The notes under the pieces: model-generated | Database searches by the model: none | Seen by the model: the letters and a program-made list of their open reading frames with translations, nothing else | What the model was told of the DNA's origin: nothing | Assembly: GCF_902489465.1 (NCBI RefSeq) | Contig: NZ_CABTZZ010000027.1 | Span: 1 to 24,502 of the forward strand | DNA: 24,502 bases | Source: an uncultured Varibaculum sp. | Lineage (GTDB): Bacteria; Actinomycetota; Actinomycetes; Actinomycetales; Actinomycetaceae | Direction of reading: 5' to 3' | Part shown: piece by piece, positions 15,170 through 23,625 of the stretch | Layout of the letters: the number at the start of each line of letters is the position of its first letter | How positions within the stretch are numbered: the stretch's first letter is position 1 | Translations under genes and position numbers: made by a program

Positions 15170-16608
15170 AGACCTGCCAGTCCATTTACGAAGTTATCGA
15201 TGGCGCCGCGCGCAATTGTGCCGGTTCCCTCTTTGAAAGAATCAACGATCACGCAGAAAGTGAGAGTTCTACCGGATTTAGTGGTCACCAGACCGGTGAG
15301 CGCCCGCGAGTTCTGCAAAGAACCGGTTTTTGCCCGCACATTACCGGCGCCACTTGCCTGTAAATATCGATCGTGCAAGGTGCCATCTAGGGCTCCGACG
15401 GGAAGGGAGGCAACCAGGGGGCGCAGCTGGGGATCATTGCCGCGAGCAGCTTGTTGGATTAACGCGGCTAATAGTTGCGGTTTGATCTGGTTTTCAGTTG
15501 ATAGTCCCGAACAATCATGATTGGCAAAAGCTGCACCCTCGAGTTTTAGATCATTTAAGACCTTTTGGGCAATCTTTATTTCCCCGGGAAAGTTCGTACC
15601 GGTTCCAGCTTTCGCTGCCGAAGCTCTGCAAAGCACTTCTGCCAGCATATTGTTCGATTCTTTAAGTGTTTCATGCATAACTTCATGCAAGGCTGCGCTT
15701 TTTACTTCCCCAACTTTTCGGGCATCGTTCGGGGTAGCGCCGCGCTGGATCTGTCCCACATTAATACCCTGTTCTTTTAGTCGCGCCGCGAACTGTTCCG
15801 CTGCTGAAAGTCCGGGATCGGGCAAGTATCCGTATGACAGCTCGGCGTTAGCTAATCCGTTGTTGATCGCGATAGGGGTGGGCTTGGTTTCGTAATTGTC
15901 ATTGCCTTGGGCTTGCCAGTTCGCAAGTGGACTTTGATCTCCGAAAGCACTCTCATCCAAGAACAACTGCACCGTAGTAGTTTTTTTGTCTTTGAGTTTT
16001 TGCGCAGTTTGGGCTGCCAGATCTGCTAGCCCGGCATGTCCGGCGGTGGCAGCAGGATTTCCAGAACCGGCCGATAACAGCTGATCCCCGTTTCCTCGTA
16101 AGAATAGTTTTTCGCCTGCCAAGTGGGTGGCGGTGGTGAAACGGTAATCGGGTCCGAGGGTTTTCAAGGCAGTTGCCGCTGCCACGACTTTACTTGAAGA
16201 GGCGGGGGTCATTAGCTGGTCTGCGTTTACTTGGCCAAGAGTTTTCCCGCTAGCGGTATCTATTACTATCGCGCCGACTCTGCTTCCCGTCGCCACCGGC
16301 GTATTAGCGGCGGGGTCGTTGCTACCAGGATTTGGGGGCAAACCGTTTTGAGCTTGCGTTACCAGTTGTTGCATTAGGGGCTGAACTTGCGCCGCGGTAA
16401 TTTCCGCAGCGTGTTCATTTATTCCTATAACTTCCTTACTGCCGGCATCCGTAAGACTAACTTCCACGGTTTCGGGCATATCCAAAGATTCATTTTCTAG
16501 GGTTAGAATCCCTGGCACTAGGTTGTAGGCGTCCAAAACGCCATAACCGACGCCGCTTACTACCATTGCTACCAGGAGAATTAGCGGTAATAATACAGAT
16601 TTTCGCAT
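15166..16608 (-). CDS. dacB: D-alanyl-D-alanine carboxypeptidase/endopeptidase PBP4 (peptidase S13)
   Basis: This 480-residue penicillin-binding protein trims peptidoglycan stem peptides or cuts cross-links. It carries all three active-site motifs: SSSK (S137-K140), SNN (318-320) and KTG (427-429). An N-terminal hydrophobic segment (about 4-24) works as signal or membrane anchor, and a spacer rich in Ala, Gln and Pro precedes the catalytic region, so it acts outside the membrane. GAGGGG is a clear ribosome site. It starts the leftward housekeeping cluster, diverging from ppa across 125 bases, and overlaps tilS by 4 bases. Confidence 0.94.
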   Translation of the reverse strand: MRKSVLLPLILLVAMVVSGVGYGVLDAYNLVPGILTLENESLDMPETVEVSLTDAGSKEVIGINEHAAEITAAQVQPLMQQLVTQAQNGLPPNPGSNDPAANTPVATGSRVGAIVIDTASGKTLGQVNADQLMTPASSSKVVAAATALKTLGPDYRFTTATHLAGEKLFLRGNGDQLLSAGSGNPAATAGHAGLADLAAQTAQKLKDKKTTTVQLFLDESAFGDQSPLANWQAQGNDNYETKPTPIAINNGLANAELSYGYLPDPGLSAAEQFAARLKEQGINVGQIQRGATPNDARKVGEVKSAALHEVMHETLKESNNMLAEVLCRASAAKAGTGTNFPGEIKIAQKVLNDLKLEGAAFANHDCSGLSTENQIKPQLLAALIQQAARGNDPQLRPLVASLPVGALDGTLHDRYLQASGAGNVRAKTGSLQNSRALTGLVTTKSGRTLTFCVIVDSFKEGTGTIARGAIDNFVNGLAGL

Positions 16609-16733
16609 TCTTCCCCTCGTTTATGAATTTTCCACGTATTCTTAAATATAAAGCAGATGCCACGACTTCGGCGGTAACACTTTTGCCCCGATTGTCGCAC
16701 ACTTAGCCTATTTGGCGGGAAGGGGAAAGACAC

Positions 16734-17282
16734 ATGGAATTTGACGTGACCATCGAGATTCCGAAGGGTAACCGTAATAAATACGAGGTTGATCACGGTA
16801 CTGGCCGCATCCGTCTGGATCGTATGCTTTTTACTTCCACTCGCTATCCCGATGACTATGGTTTTATTGATGGAACCTTAGGCGAGGACGGAGATCCCTT
16901 AGACGCCCTGGTGGTCTTAGAAGAATCCACTTTCCCCGGCTGTGTGATCCGTTGCCGGCCGCTGGGAATGTTCCGGATGCGCGATGAGAACGGCGGTGAC
17001 GATAAGGTTTTATGTGTTCCTGCCGCGGATCAGCGCGCCTCTTGGCGTACTGAGATTGAAGATATTTCTGAGTTTCATCGTCTGGAAATTCAGCACTTCT
17101 TTGAGGTTTATAAAGATTTGGAACCAGGTAAATCTGTTGAGGGCGCCCATTGGGTAGGACGTAAAGAAGCTGAGGAAGAAATCCGGCGTTCGCGTGAGCG
17201 GATGAAGCAGTGGGAAGCAGAAAACGGGACGAAGTATTTTGGTCTAGTCGCTGACTTCTTTGATGGACAGATAACCGACTAA
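16734..17282 (+). CDS. ppa: Inorganic pyrophosphatase (family I)
   Basis: This 182-residue cytoplasmic enzyme hydrolyses pyrophosphate to phosphate, pulling biosynthetic reactions forward. The signature DGDPLDALV starts at D52, with metal ligands D52, D54 and D57. The opening FDVTIEIPKGNRNKYEVD and the YPDDYGFI segment are also conserved. The ribosome site is AGGGGAAAG. The ppa-dacB divergent pair is also found in mycobacteria, from memory. A long inverted repeat follows the stop. Confidence 0.96.
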   Translation: MEFDVTIEIPKGNRNKYEVDHGTGRIRLDRMLFTSTRYPDDYGFIDGTLGEDGDPLDALVVLEESTFPGCVIRCRPLGMFRMRDENGGDDKVLCVPAADQRASWRTEIEDISEFHRLEIQHFFEVYKDLEPGKSVEGAHWVGRKEAEEEIRRSRERMKQWEAENGTKYFGLVADFFDGQITD

Positions 17283-17297
17283 TTTCCTGCCTGCCAG

Positions 17298-17362
17298 ACA
17301 CGCGGAAAACGCCAATAGCCTCACATCGTGATATATCTCACTTTATGGCGTTTTCCGCGTGT
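17298..17362. terminator. Long inverted repeat downstream of ppa, probable terminator
   Basis: Perfect 16-base arms, ACACGCGGAAAACGCC (17298-17313) and GGCGTTTTCCGCGTGT (17347-17362), pair around 33 bases; one further A-T pair extends the stem inward. The loop holds smaller repeats (TCAC-ATC-GTGA). A T-rich stretch follows on the plus strand. The place fits a ppa terminator, but the long loop and interrupted T-run are unusual, so it may be another kind of structured element. Confidence 0.6.
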
Positions 17363-17434
17363 TTGTCTTTATAAATTCAATATATTCCCTTGAAAAGTAG
17401 CAGTTTTAATCTAGATCTCCTCCGATTCGCCCCT

Positions 17435-17467
17435 TGTTACACATGTTATTAATGTGAATTTTGTTGT
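17435..17467. promoter_or_regulatory. Four TGTTA-like hexamers at 9-bp spacing, candidate activator/repressor site
   Basis: TGTTAC (17435), TGTTAT (17444), TGTGAA (17453) and TGTTGT (17462) recur at exactly 9-base steps, 75-107 bases upstream of the NlpC/P60 start. Read on the other strand the first two are GTAACA and ATAACA. As I recall, MtrA-type response regulators bind direct repeats of such hexamers and control cell-wall hydrolase genes in actinobacteria. The repeats are visible; the regulator is inference. Confidence 0.4.
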
Positions 17468-17541
17468 TAGAGATACCAAAGCGCGGTATTGTGGCAGTTA
17501 GTCCGACTTATAACTCCCAAAGTCGCTCTAGGAGGAAAGCT

Positions 17542-18876
17542 ATGAAGCCCCACATTTTTGCGGGACAAAAAGCTGGTAAAAGGGCATTGGTTATTGCGGC
17601 CAGTTTCGCCCTAACAGCTTCCGCTTCAATTTTTGCACCCGTAGCATTTGCTTCACCGGCAGACGACAAGGTGGAAGCAGCTAAAGCTGCAGAAACTGAT
17701 GCCGCTAACTCGGTAGCCGCTATCGAGGCACAACTTGCGCAGGTAAGTGCCCAGACTCAGGATGCTCGCGACCTAGCCGAGGAAGCTGAAGCCGGCTACA
17801 ACGACGCCATCTCTAACCTGGTAGTTGCGAAGCGGGCAGCAGATAAAACTGCCCAGGATTCTCAAGAGGCACAAGAAAAGGTGGAGCAGGCTCGCAAGGC
17901 TTTAGCCGGCTTAGCGCGCACTGTTTACACCACCCAGGGATCACTTTCTTCGCTCACCCCCTACCTGAACGCTGATGGTCTGCAGACTGTGGAAATGAGG
18001 AAGGTCTCCGTCGAGCTATTTGGCTCGAAGGCGGATTCCCAGATGCGGACTTTTGATTCGATTGCCAAAGTCGCCACCGTCCTGCAAGAACGTGCCAATC
18101 AGGCGAAACAAGATCGAGAGCAGGCGGCTAACGAACTTAAAACCCAAAAGGACGCAGCCGACCAGCTCAAGGCTGCCTCTGAGAAACAGCTTGCCGATTT
18201 GGGGGCACAGCGTGAGGAACTAATTAAGCAGTTAGCGGCCGCGCGCGGAGTGACCGAGCAGGCTGAGAAAGAACGCCAAGCGCAGATCGAAGCGGAGCGA
18301 AAGGCTCGCGAAGAAGCTGCTGCCCAGGCAGCTCTAAAAGCTGCGGAAGAAAAAGCTCGAAAAGAAGCAGCACAGCAGAAAGCTCGGGAACAAGCAGCTA
18401 AGCGGCGCGCTGCAGCGCAAAAGCAAACTGAAAATAGTTCCCCGTCTGCTACTAGCAAACCCGCTAAAAAGAGCCAGCCGAAAGCTACCAACAAAGCTAC
18501 TAAAAAGGCGGCTAATCAGAAATCGGCTACGCGCGGTAACGCGTCTCGCTCCCAAATTATTGCCTATGCGAAGAGGTTCATCGGGGTTCCCTATGTATGG
18601 GGCGGTTCCACTCCCAAAGGGTTTGACTGCTCGGGGTTAACCTCCTATGTGTATCGCAACGCTGCTGGAATTAACTTGCCCCGACGGGCAGTACACCAAC
18701 GCGGAGCCGGAAGATTTGTTTCCAGGTCACAAGCACTACCGGGCGATATGGTGAACTACTCCAGTCACGTCGGGATCTACCTAGGTAATGGCTATATGAT
18801 CCACGCTCCGAAACCGGGAGATCGAGTCAAGATCGCCAGGGTTTACGGAAATCCCGTATATGTGCGAGTGCTCTAA
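17542..18876 (+). CDS. Secreted coiled-coil NlpC/P60 peptidoglycan endopeptidase (RipA-like)
   Basis: This 444-residue exported hydrolase cuts peptidoglycan stem peptides, probably during cell separation. A signal peptide with a cleavage site near AFA-SPA (about residue 38) is followed by a long alpha-helical coiled coil (about 42-300). The coil ends in an Ala/Lys/Glu-rich run and a Lys/Ser/Pro linker. The C-terminal NlpC/P60 domain (about 335-444) has catalytic C363 in GFDCSGLT, H409 in SSHVGIYLG and H421 in MIHAP. ATG at 17542 is chosen because AGGAGGAAAG lies just upstream and the signal peptide then starts correctly; the frame is open further up from a TTG, but that would add 27 non-signal residues. 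The preceding leader holds 9-bp-phased repeats. Confidence 0.94.
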   Translation: MKPHIFAGQKAGKRALVIAASFALTASASIFAPVAFASPADDKVEAAKAAETDAANSVAAIEAQLAQVSAQTQDARDLAEEAEAGYNDAISNLVVAKRAADKTAQDSQEAQEKVEQARKALAGLARTVYTTQGSLSSLTPYLNADGLQTVEMRKVSVELFGSKADSQMRTFDSIAKVATVLQERANQAKQDREQAANELKTQKDAADQLKAASEKQLADLGAQREELIKQLAAARGVTEQAEKERQAQIEAERKAREEAAAQAALKAAEEKARKEAAQQKAREQAAKRRAAAQKQTENSSPSATSKPAKKSQPKATNKATKKAANQKSATRGNASRSQIIAYAKRFIGVPYVWGGSTPKGFDCSGLTSYVYRNAAGINLPRRAVHQRGAGRFVSRSQALPGDMVNYSSHVGIYLGNGYMIHAPKPGDRVKIARVYGNPVYVRVL

Positions 18877-18916
18877 ATCAACACCTCGCGGTAATTAACT
18901 AAAAATTAAAATGCCA

Positions 18917-18953
18917 GGCGGCGGCGCGGAAGGATAATCCCCGCGTCGCCGCC
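18917..18953 (+). terminator. GC-rich hairpin terminator of the NlpC/P60 gene
   Basis: GGCGGCGGCGCGG (18917-18929) pairs with CCGCGTCGCCGCC (18941-18953), with one G-U pair, around an 11-base loop. A short GTTTATC follows, so the T-run is weak. It lies 40 bases after the stop and fits the end of a single-gene transcript. Confidence 0.65.
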
Positions 18954-19043
18954 GTTTATCAGCAAATCATGATAATTTATCTTCAAAAGTTAACAAAAAG
19001 ATAACAATTCTTAATTTGGCTCTTCCTTTCTAAGGCACTAACT

Positions 19044-19078
19044 GATACTGTAGAGATGTTCATCGGAAACGTTTCCGA
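19044..19078 (+). promoter_or_regulatory. LacI-type operator (and candidate -10) of the sugar transporter operon
   Basis: TCGGAAACGTTTCCGA (19063-19078) is a perfect 16-base palindrome with the central CG and GAAACGTTTC core typical of LacI-family operators. It lies 53 bases upstream of the binding-protein ATG. GATACT (19044-19049) is a plausible -10, which would put the operator at and just after the transcription start, where a repressor blocks initiation. The LacI-family gene at 22538 is the obvious candidate regulator, by proximity. Confidence 0.8.
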
Positions 19079-19131
19079 CGAAGGGCGGGGATCCCCGCAC
19101 CTACTGATCGACGGTCCAAAGGGGGACGTTA

Positions 19132-20460
19132 ATGTCAAGAAAAACTCGTATTCTGGCAACCTTTGTTGCCAGTGCTTTTGCGTTGACCGGCTTGGGCGCC
19201 TGCTCTTCAGGCTCTGGTGCTGACGACGGTAAAGGCAAAGTTTACATGTTGAACTGGAAACCGGAGCAGGAAAAAGCCTTTAAGAAAATTGCTGAGACCT
19301 ACACCAAAGACAAGGGCGTAGAGGTCAAAGTCCAAACCGTAGCTTCCGGAAACTACGAACAGCAGCTAAAGTCTGAAATCGCTAAATCTGATGCTCCTAC
19401 CCTGTTCAACGTAAACGGTCCCGTCGGCTTAAAGAGCTGGCAAAAATACACTGCGGATCTCACCGACACTAAGTTTGCCAAGGATCTCAATGATCCCAAC
19501 CTGGCACTGAAGGGCGAGGACGGCAAGATTTACGGGGTGCCGTTGGCAGTAGAAGGTTACGGCATTGTCTACAACCAAGAGATTCTGGACAAATACTTCG
19601 CAATGCCCGGCGCCAAAGCCACTAAGGTAGATGAAATCAATAACTTCGCCAAACTGAAAGAAGTTGTTGAGGATATGCAAGCCCATAAGGCAGACCTGGG
19701 GATTGACGGCGTATTTGCCTCCACTTCGCTCGCTAAAGGTGAAGATTGGCGTTGGCAGACCCACCTATCCAATATCCCCATGTACTACGAGTACCAGGCA
19801 GATAAGGTAACCGATACGGACAAGGCGAAATTCAAGTTCAATAAAGAATTCAAGAATATTTTTGACCTCTACTTGGATAACTCGACCATTGACCGCAAGC
19901 TTACTCCTAATAAGAACGTAGCTGACTCTATGGCTGAGTTTGCACAGGGCAAAGCAGCTATGGTGCAAAACGGTAACTGGGCTTGGAGCCAAGTTGCCGA
20001 AGAGAAAGGCAACGTAGTTAAGGAAGACAAGATTAAGATGCTGCCTATCTACACCGGTCATGAAGGTGAAGAAAAGCAAGGTCTGGCCGTGGGTACTGAA
20101 GCTTTCATGGCAGTTAACGCTAAAGCCTCCGAGGCCGATCAAAAGGCCACCATTGATTTCATCAACTGGCTCTTCAGCGACACCCAAGGCAAGAAGGCAG
20201 TAGTCGAAGACCTAGGGTTTATTGCCCCCTTCAAGGCTTTCTCTGCTGACGAGATTCCAAACGACCCGTTGGCCAAGGAAGTTGCGGCTTCCCTAAGCAG
20301 CGACCAGCTGAAGACCGTGCCGTGGGTATTCACCACTTACCCGTCACAGAAGTTTAAAGATGACTTTGGCCAGGATCTAGGACAGTACGCCATTGGCAAC
20401 CTGGACTGGGACAAGGTAGTTAAGAACTTCCAAGACGGCTGGGCCGCCGAAAAGAGATAA
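19132..20460 (+). CDS. Carbohydrate ABC transporter substrate-binding lipoprotein
   Basis: This 442-residue protein is an extracellular family-1 solute-binding protein that delivers a sugar, probably an oligosaccharide, to the permease. A lipoprotein signal ends in the lipobox LGAC, with C24 the lipid-modified cysteine, followed by a Ser/Gly linker. The mature part has typical SBP segments: VYMLNWKPEQEKAFKKIAE, the GKIYGVPLAVEGYGIVYNQEIL region and FAQGKAAMVQNGNWAW. AAAGGGGG is the ribosome site. It is the first gene of the operon, behind a LacI-type operator, and is separated from the permeases by a strong hairpin. The exact sugar is not evident; MsmE/RafE-type substrates (raffinose, isomaltosides) are possible. 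Confidence 0.92.
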   Translation: MSRKTRILATFVASAFALTGLGACSSGSGADDGKGKVYMLNWKPEQEKAFKKIAETYTKDKGVEVKVQTVASGNYEQQLKSEIAKSDAPTLFNVNGPVGLKSWQKYTADLTDTKFAKDLNDPNLALKGEDGKIYGVPLAVEGYGIVYNQEILDKYFAMPGAKATKVDEINNFAKLKEVVEDMQAHKADLGIDGVFASTSLAKGEDWRWQTHLSNIPMYYEYQADKVTDTDKAKFKFNKEFKNIFDLYLDNSTIDRKLTPNKNVADSMAEFAQGKAAMVQNGNWAWSQVAEEKGNVVKEDKIKMLPIYTGHEGEEKQGLAVGTEAFMAVNAKASEADQKATIDFINWLFSDTQGKKAVVEDLGFIAPFKAFSADEIPNDPLAKEVAASLSSDQLKTVPWVFTTYPSQKFKDDFGQDLGQYAIGNLDWDKVVKNFQDGWAAEKR

Positions 20461-20512
20461 CTGAGATATAACCTCGGTTAGATAAAAGAGGGCGAATGCC
20501 CTACCAGGGACA

Positions 20513-20552
20513 AGGTGGCAGATAAGAACCGCCCGGTTCTTATCTGCCACCT
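20513..20552 (+). repeat. Perfect 19-bp intercistronic hairpin
   Basis: AGGTGGCAGATAAGAACCG (20513-20531) and its exact complement CGGTTCTTATCTGCCACCT (20534-20552) are separated by two bases. No T-run follows, so it is not a standard intrinsic terminator. Its place between the binding-protein gene and the permease genes fits an RNA-stabilising or partial-termination element that keeps binding-protein expression above permease expression, as known for mal operons. Confidence 0.85.
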
Positions 20553-20676
20553 CACCTTAAGTAATACATTCCCCGCATTCAAAGACATAAACCAACTCGG
20601 TTACAACTCGATTTACAGCAGTAAACCCAGTTTTTGTTTAATCTTTTATCCACCGGCCAAAGGAAATGGATAGACA

Positions 20677-21522
20677 ATGAGGTCGAATTTAAAATATTAT
20701 TTTCCACTTTTTGTGCTGCCCACTCTGGCAGCCTTTCTGATCGCTTTTCTAATACCGTTCATCGTTGGTTTTTTCCTGTCGTTTTGCGAATTCACCACTA
20801 TCACCGATGCGACCTTCGTCGGAATTCAGAACTATATAGAAGTATTTGATTCTCGCGATACGTTTACCTCCGCGTTCCTATTCACCATATTGGTGGTAAT
20901 AGTCTCGATAATTACCGTGAATCTCTTTGCTTTCGCGATCGCCTGGATACTAACTCGCAAACTACGCGGAACTAACTTCTTCCGAACCGTGTTCTTTATG
21001 CCTAACCTGATTGGTGGCATCGTCTTGGGTTATACCTGGCAGATTATTATCAACGCCTTTTTACAGAACTACGGCGCGACCCTAGTTACAGACTGGAAAT
21101 ACGGCTACGCCGGACTAATTATTCTGATTAACTGGCAGTTAATCGGCTACATGATGATTATCTACATCGCCGGCCTGCAAAACGTTCCTCCAGAACTAAC
21201 CGAGGCAGCAGAAATTGATGGAGCCGGTCGTTGGCAAGTGCTGCGAAACGTCACCATTCCCATGGTGATGCCCTCTATCACTATCTGCCTGTTCCTAACC
21301 TTGTCGAACACATTCAAAATGTTCGACCAGAACTTGGCGTTAACCGCCGGCGCACCTTCGGGTAAAACCGAGATGGTTGCCCTCAATATCGTTAACTCCA
21401 TGTTTAACCAGGTAGGCATGGAAGGCGTTGGACAAGCCAAAGCAGTTATCTTCGTAGTAGTCGTGGTGGCTATCGCCATGTTCCAGCTACGGGCAACTCG
21501 TTCAAGGGAGATTGAAGCATGA
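20677..21522 (+). CDS. Sugar ABC transporter permease, MalF type
   Basis: This 281-residue inner-membrane permease has six predicted membrane helices. The EAA loop, TEAAEIDGAGRWQVLRNVTIP (about 175-195), is the contact for the ATPase. The final RATRSREIEA is a typical cytoplasmic end. ATG at 20677 has a modest AAAGGA upstream at longish spacing and GGATAGA nearer. The 216-base gap upstream carries the hairpin; no second promoter is obvious. The gene ends in ATGA, overlapping the next permease start by 4 bases. Confidence 0.93.
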   Translation: MRSNLKYYFPLFVLPTLAAFLIAFLIPFIVGFFLSFCEFTTITDATFVGIQNYIEVFDSRDTFTSAFLFTILVVIVSIITVNLFAFAIAWILTRKLRGTNFFRTVFFMPNLIGGIVLGYTWQIIINAFLQNYGATLVTDWKYGYAGLIILINWQLIGYMMIIYIAGLQNVPPELTEAAEIDGAGRWQVLRNVTIPMVMPSITICLFLTLSNTFKMFDQNLALTAGAPSGKTEMVALNIVNSMFNQVGMEGVGQAKAVIFVVVVVAIAMFQLRATRSREIEA

Positions 21523-22430
21523 GCACCACTACCGTTACTGCCCCCGGGCAGCCTGTTGCTAAGCAAAAACCCGTTAAAGACACCAACAAGTCCGGGGTTA
21601 ACCCGATTGGCAAAGTTGTTATTTATATCGTCTTAATTGCTTTGACCTGTATATTCTTAGGGCCAATCCTGTTCGTAGTTATGAACTCGTTCAAGTCTAA
21701 GTTCGAGCTGTCGAACAATCCTTTCGCTCTTCCTATGGGAGATACCTTCGTTGGACTTGAGAACTACGTAACCGGTCTGCAACTATCGAATTTCTTTAGT
21801 TCGATTCTGTGGTCGTTCGTAATCACTGTCGGATCGGTGGCGATTATCGTCATGTTATGTGCGATGACTGCTTACTACATAACTCGAGTAAAACGTTGGT
21901 GGACCAGCGCCCTGTATTACATTTTTGTCTTCTCGATGGTGATCCCCTTCCAGATGGTTATGTTCCCCACGGTGCAGATATCCAGCATCCTGAGGCTAGA
22001 TAACCCGGTGGGAATGATGATTCTCTATCTGGGATTCGGAGCCGGCCTCAGCGTCTTCATGTTTGCCGGATTCGTTAAATCGATTCCGATTGATATTGAA
22101 GAGGCCGCCACTATTGACGGCTGTAACCCGGTACAAACTTACTTCCGGGTAGTACTGCCGATGCTCAAACCCACCGCGATTACCGTGGCCATCCTCAATA
22201 CCATGTGGGTCTGGAATGACTTCCTACTCCCCAACCTGGTCTTGGGGCCAGGTAGTGAATACCGCACTATCCCGATCGTGGTTCAGTTCCTGCTGGGCTC
22301 TAACGGCAACCGGGATATGGGTGCCCTCATGGCGATGCTAGTGCTGGCGATCATCCCGATTGTTATCTTCTACATTTTCATGCAGAAGTACATTATCGAG
22401 GGTGTAGCCGCCGGCGCGGTTAAAGGCTAA
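21519..22430 (+). CDS. Sugar ABC transporter permease, MalG type
   Basis: This 303-residue permease pairs with the MalF-type subunit. After a polar N-terminus of about 30 residues it has six membrane helices. The EAA loop is IEEAATIDGCNPVQTYFRVVLP (E195-A197 core), and it ends with the conserved MQKYIIEGVAAGAVKG of MalG-type subunits. Translation is coupled to the preceding gene by a 4-base overlap. No nucleotide-binding subunit gene follows; instead there is a terminator, so the ATPase must come from elsewhere. Confidence 0.94.
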   Translation: MSTTTVTAPGQPVAKQKPVKDTNKSGVNPIGKVVIYIVLIALTCIFLGPILFVVMNSFKSKFELSNNPFALPMGDTFVGLENYVTGLQLSNFFSSILWSFVITVGSVAIIVMLCAMTAYYITRVKRWWTSALYYIFVFSMVIPFQMVMFPTVQISSILRLDNPVGMMILYLGFGAGLSVFMFAGFVKSIPIDIEEAATIDGCNPVQTYFRVVLPMLKPTAITVAILNTMWVWNDFLLPNLVLGPGSEYRTIPIVVQFLLGSNGNRDMGALMAMLVLAIIPIVIFYIFMQKYIIEGVAAGAVKG

Positions 22431-22445
22431 GAACCTTAAATCAAG

Positions 22446-22489
22446 CAGGGATTGGGGTGGAAGAAAAAACACTTCCATCCCAATCCCTG
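22446..22489 (+). terminator. Terminator of the sugar transporter operon
   Basis: CAGGGATTGGGGTGGAAG (22446-22463) pairs with CTTCCATCCCAATCCCTG (22472-22489), 17 Watson-Crick pairs and one G-U pair, around an A-rich 8-base loop. TTATCTTTAA follows. It lies 15 bases after the second permease stop and should end the transporter transcript ahead of the regulator gene. Confidence 0.85.
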
Positions 22490-22537
22490 TTATCTTTAAC
22501 TACTGTCAAACACTTATAGAATCAAGGATTTATTCCC

Positions 22538-23587
22538 GTGTCACAACCGCCACCCGCCGTGACTATTAGGGATGTCGCCGCTGCCGCACAGGTGGGGATT
22601 ACTACGGTATCTCGCGCCCTCAACAATCAGAGTGGAATATCCCCAGCTACTCGTACTCGAATCCTCCAAGTTGCACAAGATCTTCATTACCAGCCCAATC
22701 GGCACGCACAGAACCTAAGATCCCAAAATATCAATAACATTGCAGTAGTGATGAAAGGACCATCCAATCCTTTCTTTCTTTCACTAATTGACCCCCTGGA
22801 AAAAGCAATCCGCGCCCACGGATACCAAATGTCGCTATTACGCGTTCCCCACGAAGCGGATGAGGTAAACATTGGACGCGGCGCCTACCAAGATTCCGAG
22901 GCTGCCGGAGTGCTTTTCTTAGGAGGAGAAGCGCGCGAATCAACGGCGGTTTTTAATAACTTTCCCCTCCCCTTCACCCTTTGCACTGTGCCACCGGCAC
23001 CTGCCTGGGATAATTCCGTGGCTGCGGTTAGCGTTGACGAGGCACACGGAATCTCCCTAATAGTTTCTCATCTCACCGATCTCGGGCATCGTCAGATTGG
23101 GTTTCTCGGCCCTGATCGCAGAGAACGTTCCGTGGGCGTCATCCGGGAAAAAGCCTTCATCTCTGCCCTAAGCGCGCAGGGAATCACCACCGATGAGAAG
23201 CTTATTGTCAGAGGGGGAGACGGGGACAACCCCTATTCTTTTAGCTATGGATATCAAATGGCTTCCCGTCTGCTTGCACGGCAAATACCTTTTACAGCGG
23301 TAGTGGCGATTAGTGACGTGATTGCTCTCGGTGCCCAAAAGGCTTTGATAGATGCAGGGCTGAAAATACCGGAAGATGTTTCAATTACTGGTTTCGATGG
23401 AATCGAATTTGCGCGCTACACTAACCCCGCTCTAACCACCGTTAAGCAGCCCATTGAGCAACTGGCAGAAACTTCCTGTCGTCTGCTATTCGCGCAGATG
23501 AAGAAAGAGTCAATAACCAGGCCGCAAAGATTATTGCGTGGCAGCCTGTTGATAGCAGACTCTACCGGTCCGGTACCTACGCCCTAG
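22538..23587 (+). CDS. LacI-family transcriptional regulator
   Basis: This 349-residue repressor has an N-terminal LacI helix-turn-helix (about 8-28: VTIRDVAAAAQVGITTVSRALNN) and the hinge YQPNRHAQNLRSQ (51-63). A periplasmic-binding-protein-like sensor domain (about 66-345) follows, with the family end FDGIEFARYTNPALTTVKQP. It probably binds the TCGGAAACGTTTCCGA operator and is released by the transported sugar or a derivative; both points are inferred from position and operator type. GTG at 22538 is chosen because AAGGA lies 9 bases upstream and the domain begins right after. No palindrome of the same sequence was seen before this gene itself. Confidence 0.92.
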   Translation: MSQPPPAVTIRDVAAAAQVGITTVSRALNNQSGISPATRTRILQVAQDLHYQPNRHAQNLRSQNINNIAVVMKGPSNPFFLSLIDPLEKAIRAHGYQMSLLRVPHEADEVNIGRGAYQDSEAAGVLFLGGEARESTAVFNNFPLPFTLCTVPPAPAWDNSVAAVSVDEAHGISLIVSHLTDLGHRQIGFLGPDRRERSVGVIREKAFISALSAQGITTDEKLIVRGGDGDNPYSFSYGYQMASRLLARQIPFTAVVAISDVIALGAQKALIDAGLKIPEDVSITGFDGIEFARYTNPALTTVKQPIEQLAETSCRLLFAQMKKESITRPQRLLRGSLLIADSTGPVPTP

Positions 23588-23625
23588 CTACCCTACAGTC
23601 TGGTAACAATAATGACTGAGATATT

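Noticed and set aside
17400..17541. c-di-AMP riboswitch before the NlpC/P60 gene
   Set aside because: Actinobacterial cell-wall hydrolases often have one, but the leader is short and lacks the conserved core; phased repeats are seen instead.
17461..17541. Upstream TTG start for the NlpC/P60 protein
   Set aside because: It would place 27 polar residues before the signal peptide. The ATG at 17542 has an excellent ribosome site and starts the signal peptide properly.
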